Assembly (NCBI GenBank): GCA_029245955.1
Contig: JAQWOH010000035.1
Coordinates: 1-47,716 of the forward strand
DNA length: 47,716 bases
Origin: Fuerstiella sp.
Lineage (GTDB): Bacteria; Planctomycetota; Planctomycetia; Planctomycetales; Planctomycetaceae
Reading direction: 5' to 3'
In this document: piece by piece, positions 28,139-35,913 of the stretch
Position numbering within the stretch: the first letter of the stretch is position 1
Layout of the letters: each line of letters starts with the position of its first letter
The notes under the pieces: model-generated
Databases searched by the model: none
What the model was told of the DNA's origin: nothing
What the model saw: the letters and a program-made list of their open reading frames with translations, nothing else
Translations under genes and position numbers: made by a program

Positions 28139-29004
28139 GAACCCGGGTAGACGGTGACCGTACTTGCTGCGGTGTCAGAGCCGCCGTGAATATCCTTGAC
28201 TGTCAGAGTGATGGAGAACACGCTGACCGTGTCCTCCGCGTTCGTGAAATTGTGAGAAACGTTCGATCCGACCGCCATATTTCCGTTTCCTAAATTCCAT
28301 TCGAACTCAAGCGGCTGCCCCTCAGGGTCCGACGAAGCGTCTGCGTCAAGCGTTACACTGACGCTTCCGGTGCCCGTCATCAGGTGGCTGCCAATGACGG
28401 CCGTCGGCCTCTCATTGGCAGGCGGCAGCTGGCCGGTGGTTGTAGATGTGCCGTAAGCTGGAATCATGCTGATCCACGCCTTGGTCTGTATGGCACTCAC
28501 TTCAGCAACCGTTTCGTCATCATACTGCACAGTGACCGTGATCCGTTTGATTCCGGAATCGTCGGTATCCGCCAAAACCGTATTCAGATTGTCGGGGCTG
28601 ACATGCTGGACAACCACCTGTCGTCTCCACCTGGCGTCATGGATCTTGACACCGTCACTGTTCTGAGGCGGCGATGCGACCCAGCCGTCGTAGTCATCGA
28701 CATCGTCCCAGTCAGACCGGTTCGATGTGCCTTCCTGAGCTTCGTCGCCGAAGATCGGCGTCTGATTCGGATCGGAATAGTCCTGTTCCAGGATTTCCTC
28801 GATGAGATCTTCAGCCAGCAGCGTTGCCAGCGTCCTGTTCACCGAGCTTTTGCTGCGTTGCACCGACATCGCGAGACAGCGCAGAGAACTGACTACGATA
28901 AGGCCGACCAGCAGCGTTGATACGGAGACTTCAATCAGAGTGATTCCGCATCGCGGTGCGCCTGCGGCCCGGACGGCATTTGGATGTTGGATCTGCCTTC
29001 TCAT
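28135..29004 (-). CDS. Minor pseudopilin (PilV/GspI-like) with C-terminal PKD domain
   Basis: 289 residues. The leader ends RCG, and the mature sequence ITLIEVSVSTLLVGLIVVSS has Glu at +5, the prepilin peptidase signature. A GspI/PilV-like body follows (TLLAEDLIEEILEQDY, RRQVVVQHVSPDNL, ISMIPAYG). Residues about 197-286 are a PKD domain (RPTAVIGSHL, VTLDADASSDPEGQPLEFEW, NFTNAEDT, ITLTVKDIHGGSDTAASTV), an extracellular adhesion-type fold unusual on a minor pseudopilin. It overlaps both neighbours by four bases (ATGA). Exported and assembled into the pseudopilus (inference from the leader). Confidence 0.85.
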   Translation of the reverse strand: MRRQIQHPNAVRAAGAPRCGITLIEVSVSTLLVGLIVVSSLRCLAMSVQRSKSSVNRTLATLLAEDLIEEILEQDYSDPNQTPIFGDEAQEGTSNRSDWDDVDDYDGWVASPPQNSDGVKIHDARWRRQVVVQHVSPDNLNTVLADTDDSGIKRITVTVQYDDETVAEVSAIQTKAWISMIPAYGTSTTTGQLPPANERPTAVIGSHLMTGTGSVSVTLDADASSDPEGQPLEFEWNLGNGNMAVGSNVSHNFTNAEDTVSVFSITLTVKDIHGGSDTAASTVTVYPGS

Positions 29005-30689
29005 TCCGCCACCTTCCCGACGCGTACTGACAGAAAGTCAAACTCCGCATTCTCATCCACTGCCCCAAAGACGATGCGCTTATTACCGGTCTTGCGGAGC
29101 TGCGTGACGATGCTTCGTCCCTGAAAAACGTCGTTAACCCAGACACCAGCCTGATTGTTCTCCGGATCCACAACCACGCGGAAGGCGACTATTTCGTCCG
29201 GCAGGTTGCTGATCAGGGCAAGCACCTGGTCAGCATCTTCTGCTGAGGCAACAACCGAAGCCGTCTGCCGGCCACTGGCCGTCCGTTCACTGGAGATGGT
29301 TATCAGGCCATGCGTTGAGTCGTCGTATCCGAACGGAATTCTGCAGACCGCCCCTTTTCCTGAGACGTTCGTGGTTGTTCCCCGACAATGAACTTCTGCT
29401 GTGACCAAACCTGCGAATTCGTTATCCACTGTGGTTCGATACCGGTGTCCGGCGGGGATTGCGAGAACGCCGTTGGACGGTGTGAGTGACAGGTTGGAGT
29501 CGCCAACATGCTCCCAGTCGTCGTTGCCGTCGTAATCTGTGTCTTCCGCCTCTACGGTGCCGGAATTGAAGTCGAGTTGCCAGGTGCCATCAACCTGTTC
29601 GGGCGTATTCATGAGGCGGATCTTCCGACTCACCATCATTTCAGATTCCGGCGTGGATATGCCCAGTTTGTAGCCGGCGATATAGTCGCGGACAACTTCG
29701 TGTGATGATGTGTCAACGGAGTGTCGCGTGCCTTTGATGGAATAGTACAGGCACGCGTTGGAATGGACTTCCCAGTCGTAGCCGAAATGCGACGTGCCCA
29801 GCAGGTGCCCGTTGTCTGTATATCCGTATGTTGCATAGGCCGCGCGGCCGGCCGTACCTGTTGTCTGGTCATCCACCGCAACGACAAGACAGACGTTCTG
29901 GCTCTTCAGCAGTCGTTCCGCCCCGGACATTGCGAACGACTTCCATCGAAATCGCGAATCCAATGATGAGACGTTAATTGAGGATTCGGCCAGTACGATG
30001 CTGGTCGGCAGTCCGTCTCCTGTGGCCAGACGAATCTGAATATTCAGTCGATCACCGGGTTGAACGACAGTGTTATAGGCACGTCGGAGCCTGACCCTGA
30101 CTTCGGTGATGCTCCAGAGGGTCGTTCCGTCCGGGTGATCAACCGACACGTACTGGCCGACGGGGCTGTTCGGGCCCAGGTTCCACGAATGAGGCCATCC
30201 TGCTTTTGTCATTGACACCACCGTTGATTCAGCAGACTCGGACACTACTCCTTTGAGCGTTTCCGACACACCTTCCAGATCAGCCGTTATGGAAAACGAA
30301 TTCACGCCATCCAGCAGAATCCCCGATGAGGCCTCTGTGCGGACGATCTGCCCGTCGTTGCTGTTCCACTCATAGCGAATGCGGTCCGGATCTCCGTCGT
30401 TGTCGCGATCCGCACATGCAAATTCAACGGCCGTCGCAGACTGATCGAGAACGTGAACGGCGGACTGCACTTCGTCCGCAAACAGGTGCGACGTCACTGC
30501 GATATCGAGTACCGCCTGCTGAGATTCGGACGGTGACATGGCCTCCGTTGCTATAAAAATTGCGGAGCCCAGGCCGACCATCAACATTGATGACGCGAAA
30601 ACGCTGACTGTCAGTTCGAGCAGTGTAAAGCCGTCACGTTGAGCCGTCGCAGGACCTGCTGCGGAACGGGAATCAGTCCGATTCAGCAT
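29001..30689 (-). CDS. Minor pseudopilin (PilW/GspJ-like) with large C-terminal sandwich domain
   Basis: 562 residues, far longer than usual GspJ/PilW proteins of about 200. The prepilin leader ends RDG and the mature part opens FTLLELTVSVFASSMLM with Glu at +5. The pilin body contains TSHLFADEVQSAVHVLDQSA and a Ca-site-like DRDNDGDPDRIRYEW loop. A middle region (about 175-345) and a C-terminal region (about 375-560: WQLDFNSGTVEAEDTDYDG, AFRVVVDPENNQAGVWVNDV, AEFDFLSVRVG) look like concanavalin/LamG-type beta sandwiches. It overlaps the GspH-like gene by 17 bases and the next gene by four. The DxDxD-like loops suggest calcium binding. Confidence 0.83.
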   Translation of the reverse strand: MLNRTDSRSAAGPATAQRDGFTLLELTVSVFASSMLMVGLGSAIFIATEAMSPSESQQAVLDIAVTSHLFADEVQSAVHVLDQSATAVEFACADRDNDGDPDRIRYEWNSNDGQIVRTEASSGILLDGVNSFSITADLEGVSETLKGVVSESAESTVVSMTKAGWPHSWNLGPNSPVGQYVSVDHPDGTTLWSITEVRVRLRRAYNTVVQPGDRLNIQIRLATGDGLPTSIVLAESSINVSSLDSRFRWKSFAMSGAERLLKSQNVCLVVAVDDQTTGTAGRAAYATYGYTDNGHLLGTSHFGYDWEVHSNACLYYSIKGTRHSVDTSSHEVVRDYIAGYKLGISTPESEMMVSRKIRLMNTPEQVDGTWQLDFNSGTVEAEDTDYDGNDDWEHVGDSNLSLTPSNGVLAIPAGHRYRTTVDNEFAGLVTAEVHCRGTTTNVSGKGAVCRIPFGYDDSTHGLITISSERTASGRQTASVVASAEDADQVLALISNLPDEIVAFRVVVDPENNQAGVWVNDVFQGRSIVTQLRKTGNKRIVFGAVDENAEFDFLSVRVGKVAE

Positions 30690-31194
30690 CAGCTGACTCC
30701 TTAGCTACGGTCAGTGCGCCGGAAGCTGCTTCGAGGTTTACAACCCATGACGACTGACCGGACGTGACCGTCAGCGTGCCGGATGTGCCGGGAAAGCCGA
30801 GCCCGTTAAACGTAACTGACTCAGTACCTCCCATATTGACGAGAGGAATCTCAGCCGAATACGGATAGTCAGCAACGTTCACCGAGTAGATCAGCGTTTT
30901 CAATTTCGGATCGGGGATCGTGGAAAAGGAGTAACGGTCATTCACGACGTCAAAGGTGACTGTCTCGCTGGTCCCCGTCGTTCTTGCATGTTTCTGAGCC
31001 AGACGCAGATCTGATGCGATCCGATTCGCCGCAGACTCAGCGCGGTAGTCGGACAGATTAGATACGATCCGCGGCGCGGCAACACCGGCCATAACGCCCA
31101 TGATCATCATCGTCACGATGATCTCCATCATGGAAAACCCGTGGCGTTGACGGTCAGTCGGCACGAGAGACCACTGACAGATTCGGTGCGGCAT
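30673..31194 (-). CDS. Minor pseudopilin (GspH/FimT-like)
   Basis: 173 residues. A long leader of about 19 residues ends RHG, followed by FSMMEIIVTMMIMGVMAGVA with Glu at +5. The body matches GspH/FimT: AANRIASDLRLAQKHARTTG, VTFDVVNDRYSF and a strand-rich end TVTSGQSSWVVNLEAASG. It is the smallest of the four minor pseudopilins and is presumably part of the initiation complex at the tip of the pseudopilus. It begins four bases after the stop of the HD-GYP gene and overlaps the next gene by 17 bases. Confidence 0.88.
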   Translation of the reverse strand: MPHRICQWSLVPTDRQRHGFSMMEIIVTMMIMGVMAGVAAPRIVSNLSDYRAESAANRIASDLRLAQKHARTTGTSETVTFDVVNDRYSFSTIPDPKLKTLIYSVNVADYPYSAEIPLVNMGGTESVTFNGLGFPGTSGTLTVTSGQSSWVVNLEAASGALTVAKESADAESD

Positions 31195-31198
31195 CGGA

Positions 31199-32833
31199 TT
31201 ACCCCCCTATGACGTCACAAGGAAGAAGTGATTCGGAAATGCCCAGACATTCATCTTCAAACCGACCGTACTGCAGTACACTTTCTTTCTGAGTCAGCGG
31301 CTGGTCTTTTTTCTGACTGTACACCGTGCGAACATTCTGCATCGACGCGAAGAAAGCTTCCAGGACATCCGCGTCCCATTGCGTACCGGCGCCTTCCTGC
31401 AGGATTCGCTCTGCTTTGGTATCAGTCATGGCGTTCCTGTAGGGCCGACACGTCGTCATTGCGTCGTAAGCGTCGGCAACCGCCAGAATTCGTCCGGAAA
31501 GCGGGATCGTATTGCCTGTTAACTGCTCCGGATAACCCGTGCCGTCCACCCGTTCGTGGTGGTGCAGCACTCCCGGCAGGATCTTGCTCAGCTGCGGAAC
31601 GGGAGAAAGAATGGCCTGGCCGGTAACCGGATGTTGCTCAATCTGCTCTCGTTCGGTTTTATCAAGCGGACCATTCTTCAACAGCACATGATCCGGGACT
31701 CCAATCTTACCGATGTCGTGAAGCAGTCCGGCAAGGTGAATGTCTTCACATTCTGTTTCTGGCAACTGCAGCTGTTCGGCAATGTATTTACTGATTCTGG
31801 CAACACGATCACTGTGCCCGCAGGTATACGGGTCGCGTGCGTCAAGTGCGTTAACCATGGCTTTGACGACGCCGACCAGCGTCTGCTCCTGTTCATCAAA
31901 CAGGTCACAGTTGGCGGCATGTGTCGCGAGCATCACCGCAGCGGTTTCCATCAACGTTGCTTCGTGCGTGCCGAATTCTGACTCACTACTAAATACATCG
32001 GCCTTAGTACCGTCGGCCTTATGTCGCCGTCCCAGGGCAATCAGCCAGCCAAAGTGCTGCGCGTGAGTGCCGACACGGACGAGAACCATTTCATGAATTG
32101 TGTCTGGTAATTCAACGGATTGTGACTGACCTGCGGAGAACTGAGTATTGACAACAATGGCGTGACCTGTGGCCTGTTCCCGCAGTCGGTTTACCAGATC
32201 GATCGCCGATCGCTGTATTCCTTCAACGGACTGTACGTCTGAGTCAATCGCGACAACCTCATTAGTGACCCACTGCCCATCTTCCGCTTCCAGGTCCTGT
32301 AACAACAGCAGTGACTGTGCGTCCAGCAGGCTGCGCATCTTTGGCAGCATTCTGTGACACAGCAGTTCCAGCGGGTCGTCAACGCGACACGCAGCCACAT
32401 CGTTCGCCATGATGCGGAACCAGCATGCTTCTTCCAGGTCGCCACTGACCTGCTCCAGGCAGAACTCCAGCTGTCGATCGAGGTAGTCGATCATGGTCTG
32501 CTGTTCCGTCTGCTTTACGGCAGCGCGGGCAGAACGCAGAACGGTCTCTCGGCTGAGCGATTCAACAACGGCGGACGCATCGAAAATTTCTTCGTCAACT
32601 GGCAACCCCGCAATCCTGAGATTCCATTGATTGGCCCCGAGATCCTCAATAAGGATTCCACTCCGACAATCGCAATTCTCGTCACAATCCGCAAATCGAC
32701 ACTCGGGCACATCCTCAGCCGCATGTGGAGTGAGTTCAAAGGCAACGCCGAACACGTCTGAGAGCATGTTCCCAAGCTGTTGCCTGGCAGCTATTACAGA
32801 CGCAGCTGGATTATCGTTGGTGCAGTCTTTCAC
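31199..32833 (-). CDS. HD-GYP domain protein (putative cyclic di-GMP phosphodiesterase) with GAF-like region
   Basis: 544 residues from GTG 32833. The C-terminal third is a complete HD-GYP domain: LDARDPYTCGHSDRVARIS, HLAGLLHDIGKIGVPDHVLL, GVLHHHERVDGTGYPEQL (GYP motif), and LAVADAYDAMTTCRPYRNAM. These hydrolyse cyclic di-GMP in characterised members. The middle (about 150-320) is GAF-like, preceded by a coiled region and an N-terminal part with DCDENCDC-type clusters. First gene of the minor pseudopilin operon, four bases before the GspH-like gene, so local cyclic di-GMP turnover may be tied to pilus assembly. No membrane segment. Confidence 0.9.
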   Translation of the reverse strand: MKDCTNDNPAASVIAARQQLGNMLSDVFGVAFELTPHAAEDVPECRFADCDENCDCRSGILIEDLGANQWNLRIAGLPVDEEIFDASAVVESLSRETVLRSARAAVKQTEQQTMIDYLDRQLEFCLEQVSGDLEEACWFRIMANDVAACRVDDPLELLCHRMLPKMRSLLDAQSLLLLQDLEAEDGQWVTNEVVAIDSDVQSVEGIQRSAIDLVNRLREQATGHAIVVNTQFSAGQSQSVELPDTIHEMVLVRVGTHAQHFGWLIALGRRHKADGTKADVFSSESEFGTHEATLMETAAVMLATHAANCDLFDEQEQTLVGVVKAMVNALDARDPYTCGHSDRVARISKYIAEQLQLPETECEDIHLAGLLHDIGKIGVPDHVLLKNGPLDKTEREQIEQHPVTGQAILSPVPQLSKILPGVLHHHERVDGTGYPEQLTGNTIPLSGRILAVADAYDAMTTCRPYRNAMTDTKAERILQEGAGTQWDADVLEAFFASMQNVRTVYSQKKDQPLTQKESVLQYGRFEDECLGISESLLPCDVIGG

Positions 32834-33174
32834 AATTCAAACGATCCGTTATGCACAAGGTGCGACCATCGGTATCAGGCTGTCGAGAGTCAGACACTTG
32901 CTCGAGTGGGGTTTGTCCTATGGCGAATTAACAGTAGTTGTTTTGGAGGACAAATGGTCGTAAACAGCAGGTAATATCGCATATCAACACCCTATGTCAT
33001 GGCAGGCGAAGGGGAGCGAAATTTCGCCATGTGGCGTTAATTCCACAAAAGGACTGCATGTCTTCAATCGTGACATAGTGTTGGCTCGAGTGAACATTTC
33101 GACCATGTTTGCGGATTTTGATTCTCATCCAGTCAATACACTGTTGACCGAAAACCTGTACTTTGGAGCTAAAA
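32834..33174. promoter_or_regulatory. Divergent intergenic region between the two secretion/pilus operons
   Basis: About 340 bases between the HD-GYP operon (minus) and the gspG operon (plus), presumably holding both promoters. A 12-bp perfect palindrome, GCGAAATTTCGC, lies at 33016-33027 and could bind a regulator. GGAG 8 bases before ATG 33175 is the gspG ribosome site. No -35/-10 pair stood out clearly. Confidence 0.45.
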
Positions 33175-33588
33175 ATGCGACGTATGACCACAAGATCCAC
33201 TGATCGTTCAGGGTTCTCACTTATCGAACTTGTTGTTGTGGTACTGATCATGGGGATTCTGGCGGCCGTCGCCGCTCCCAAGATCTTCGACAATATGTCG
33301 AGTGCGAAGGAAAGCAGCTCGAAGCAGTCCATCTCCGTCATCCGTAGCGCTATCGAGCTGTACCGGGCCAGTGAAGAGGTGTACCCGGCAGACCCTTCTG
33401 TCAACCTGGCGGACTACCTCAAAGGGTCATTTCCGAAGTGTGAAGTCCTTTCTTCCGGCAACAACACTGTCGAAGTGAAGACCGGTACTGATGCTCTCAC
33501 TGTGGATGGCGGTTCGCCATGCAGTTGGCTGTATAACAGCACCACCGGAGAATTTCGGATTAACGACGCGGCCTACATTGCCTGGTAG
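33175..33588 (+). CDS. gspG: Major pseudopilin, GspG-like
   Basis: 137 residues from ATG 33175 with GGAG well placed. The leader MRRMTTRSTDRSG is followed by FSLIELVVVVLIMGILAAVA with Glu at +5, then APKIFDNMSSAKESS, the hydrophobic spine typical of GspG. The body is short (VIRSAIELYRASEEVYP, SVNLADYLKGSF, GSPCSWLYNSTTGEFRIN) and lacks the extended calcium loop of enterobacterial GspG, though the RAS..VYPAD region matches. It should polymerise into the pseudopilus. A hairpin with a T-rich tail right after the stop probably lets this gene be transcribed more than those downstream. Confidence 0.92.
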   Translation: MRRMTTRSTDRSGFSLIELVVVVLIMGILAAVAAPKIFDNMSSAKESSSKQSISVIRSAIELYRASEEVYPADPSVNLADYLKGSFPKCEVLSSGNNTVEVKTGTDALTVDGGSPCSWLYNSTTGEFRINDAAYIAW

Positions 33589-33607
33589 GTGTCCTGCCGA
33601 TATTGCT

Positions 33608-33650
33608 TCCGGCTGGAATTAGCTCTCTTCCAGCCGGAGTCTCTTCTTGT
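33608..33650 (+). terminator. Hairpin with T-rich tail after gspG
   Basis: TCCGGCTGGAA (33608-33618) and TTCCAGCCGGA (33628-33638) form a perfect 11-bp stem with a 9-base loop, followed by GTCTCTTCTTGTTG. It lies between gspG and the response regulator gene in an otherwise compact cluster. Confidence 0.65.
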
Positions 33651-33680
33651 TGAATACAAATTCAATCAAAGAACAACTTC

Positions 33681-34076
33681 GTGATTAACACCTCAGAACA
33701 TTTCAGGATTCTCGTTGCCGAAGACAACAGGGTCATGGGCAACGTTATCAAGTTTAATCTGGAACGATCCGGTTTTAATGTTGAACTGGTCTATGATGGA
33801 AGAACAGCAATCGAGCGGCTGAAGGCGGGTACATTTGACCTGGTCATTACGGACTATCAGATGCCCCACGCTTCCGGCGAAGACATCTGTCGTTTCGTGC
33901 GTTTCGATTCTGCCTGCAGGGAGTTGCCGATCATTCTTGTATCGGCGAAAGGAATCGAACTGCAGGCCAGAGAACTTATCGGCCCCGAGCGTTTCTCGCG
34001 AGTTATCTACAAACCATTCAGTCCGCGAGAGATTGTTAAGGTTACCTGTGAAGTGCTGCACTCCACGAGTGTTTAG
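33681..34076 (+). CDS. Single-domain response regulator
   Basis: 131 residues from GTG 33681, made up of only a receiver domain. The acidic pocket is VAEDN at about 12-15, the phospho-acceptor is D58 in VITDYQMP, then the Thr/Ser switch in ILVSAKG and the Lys in IYKPFSP. No output domain, so it probably acts by binding a partner, as CheY-like proteins do. It sits between gspG and the histidine kinase gene in the secretion operon and is therefore a good candidate cognate partner of that kinase. Confidence 0.92.
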   Translation: MINTSEHFRILVAEDNRVMGNVIKFNLERSGFNVELVYDGRTAIERLKAGTFDLVITDYQMPHASGEDICRFVRFDSACRELPIILVSAKGIELQARELIGPERFSRVIYKPFSPREIVKVTCEVLHSTSV

Positions 34077-34128
34077 TAGCTGCGAGCGGGCACCCCCGGG
34101 TCTGTTCAGATGTCAGAAGGATTCAATT

Positions 34129-35562
34129 ATGCTGACCGCAGGAACTACTGACTCACTGTATACTCGAATCATCCACCGGTACTTCGGGTTTGGCCTGGCC
34201 GGTATCAGCATTCTGGTTTGCCTGTCGGTTCTGTCGACACCCGCACAACGCTCTACCTGGCTGCTTCCGACCGCCTGCGTGACTCCGCTGATCATTCTCT
34301 GGCTCGGCAGATTTGAATTGCGGCGAGTGCTTGCTGCTCCGGAACAGATTCTTTCTCAGTTGTCGAAGCTGCCGCATCATTCTGCTGCTGCAAGCGACAA
34401 ACTGATACCGGTTCCGGAAGCGGAACCTTCTGCCGCCGGCTGGAATCAACTGCTGCAACAGCTTTATACCGGTGGCATGTCCGATGCACTGGAACAGAAG
34501 CTCAGCCAGGCAATGCAGTCCGGTAAAGAAGGACGAATGGCGGATGTCCTGAATACGCTGGGTGACGGGATTGCCGTAACTGACGAATCCGGCACGATTG
34601 CCACCGCCAACCATGCGCTCAGGGCATTGCTGGCGGTTCCGTCCGAATCTGAGCTCGATCAGGAAAACGTTTATGCGCTGCTAAGACGTCAACTGGGCGA
34701 AGATCATGCAGCGCTGCACCCGGCCGCCGCCGACTCACCTCGCAGACGTTTCGAAATCCAGTGCACCGATGATGTCAGTGATGGCGTCTACAGAGTTTCC
34801 TGTGCACCACTGCTGACAGAAAACGGGAGTTCGGACGCGTACGTCTGGACAGTCCGCGATATCACTCAGCAGAAGCTGGCTGAACAAATGCGGACCGAGT
34901 TCGTTGAAACGGCGACTCATGAACTGCGGACGCCGCTGGCAAATATCCGCGCATATGCGGAAACACTGCAACTGGCTGACGACGTACCTGTCGAACAGCA
35001 AAAACAATTCATCAACATCATCAATGCGGAATCAACGCGGTTGGGACGTTTCGTGGACGAGCTGCTGAATCTCAGCAAAATGGATGCTGGTTCCATTACC
35101 ATCTCGCGACATGAAACCGACTTTGAACGTTTGCTGCAGGAGTCGATTGAACACACGCGCCCTCAGATCGAGGCCCGGCAGCTGGTTTTTGAGACCCAAA
35201 TTCCTGCCAAACTGCCCCACCTGAACGTGGACAAGGACAAAATCGCTGCGTGCCTGGTCAACCTGCTGGGTAATGCGGCCAAATATACGCCCGACGGTGG
35301 CAGTGTTCGCGTGACTGTCGAAGAGAATGCGAAGGAACTCTGGATACGTGTGGAAGACACCGGCTATGGGATTGCTGAAGACGAGTTGCCGCGAGTCTGT
35401 GCCAGATTCTTTCGCAGTGCGGATGATCGCGTTCGCGAAGAATCGGGCAGTGGACTGGGCCTGGCCTACACGCAGGAAATCGTTCGGCTGCACGGAGGAC
35501 GGCTGACCGTCAAGAGTAAGCTGAATGAGGGATCTCAATTCACGCTGCACCTGCCACTTTAA
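34129..35562 (+). CDS. Membrane histidine kinase (PhoR-like) with PAS domain
   Basis: 477 residues from ATG 34129, with AGAAGG about 8 bases upstream; the frame continues upstream only as a shadow of the response regulator gene. Two membrane helices lie at about 20-60 with almost no loop between them. A PAS-like region follows (VLNTLGDGIAVTDESGTIAT, VWTVRDITQQK), then HisKA with the phospho-acceptor H264 in TATHELRTPLANIRAYAET. The HATPase domain shows N, G1 and G2 boxes (VNLLGNAAKYTPDGG, VEDTGYGIAEDEL, GSGLGLAYTQEIV). Short extracytoplasmic part suggests sensing of membrane or cytoplasmic signals, or of the pilus machine itself. Confidence 0.93.
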   Translation: MLTAGTTDSLYTRIIHRYFGFGLAGISILVCLSVLSTPAQRSTWLLPTACVTPLIILWLGRFELRRVLAAPEQILSQLSKLPHHSAAASDKLIPVPEAEPSAAGWNQLLQQLYTGGMSDALEQKLSQAMQSGKEGRMADVLNTLGDGIAVTDESGTIATANHALRALLAVPSESELDQENVYALLRRQLGEDHAALHPAAADSPRRRFEIQCTDDVSDGVYRVSCAPLLTENGSSDAYVWTVRDITQQKLAEQMRTEFVETATHELRTPLANIRAYAETLQLADDVPVEQQKQFINIINAESTRLGRFVDELLNLSKMDAGSITISRHETDFERLLQESIEHTRPQIEARQLVFETQIPAKLPHLNVDKDKIAACLVNLLGNAAKYTPDGGSVRVTVEENAKELWIRVEDTGYGIAEDELPRVCARFFRSADDRVREESGSGLGLAYTQEIVRLHGGRLTVKSKLNEGSQFTLHLPL

Positions 35563-35577
35563 CACAGGAGAATCCCC

Positions 35578-35913
35578 ATGTGGGAAAAGTCACGGCACGG
35601 TGCGATTGATGTTATTTCCGGTACTGAACCACTGACGCTGGAAACCTGTGACTCATTGCGCAGACTGCTGGAAGATTGTGTGAACGATGGTCAGCCGCAA
35701 CTGGTACTTGACTTCCAGCAGATCCCCCTGATTGACAGTGCCGGACTCGAGTTGCTGCTGGACATTCGTGAATCGTGTGTGCGTCGTGGTGGCCAGTTTC
35801 AGTTGGCAGCGCTTAATACACTGTGTCTGGACATTCTGCAGGTCACGGGTATCGCATCACAGTTTGAACTCTATGACGATTCGGTCGCGGCAGCAGGGAG
35901 TCATGTCCAATGA
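35578..35913 (+). CDS. STAS domain protein (anti-sigma factor antagonist-like)
   Basis: 111 residues forming a single STAS domain: LTLETCDSLRRLLEDCV, LVLDFQQIPLIDSAGLELLL and GGQFQLAALNTLCLDILQVTGI. The Ser of the conserved IDSAGLE loop is the site phosphorylated by SpoIIAB-like kinases in characterised antagonists. No kinase of that type or anti-sigma gene is nearby. Its stop overlaps the gspE start (ATGA), so it is translationally coupled to the assembly ATPase, making a role in controlling that machine plausible (inference). Begins 15 bases after the histidine kinase stop. Confidence 0.9.
   Translation: MWEKSRHGAIDVISGTEPLTLETCDSLRRLLEDCVNDGQPQLVLDFQQIPLIDSAGLELLLDIRESCVRRGGQFQLAALNTLCLDILQVTGIASQFELYDDSVAAAGSHVQ

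Noticed and set aside
33835..34128. Extended N-terminus of the histidine kinase frame
   Set aside because: This part overlaps the response regulator gene in another frame and is not protein-like; ATG 34129 has a good ribosome site.
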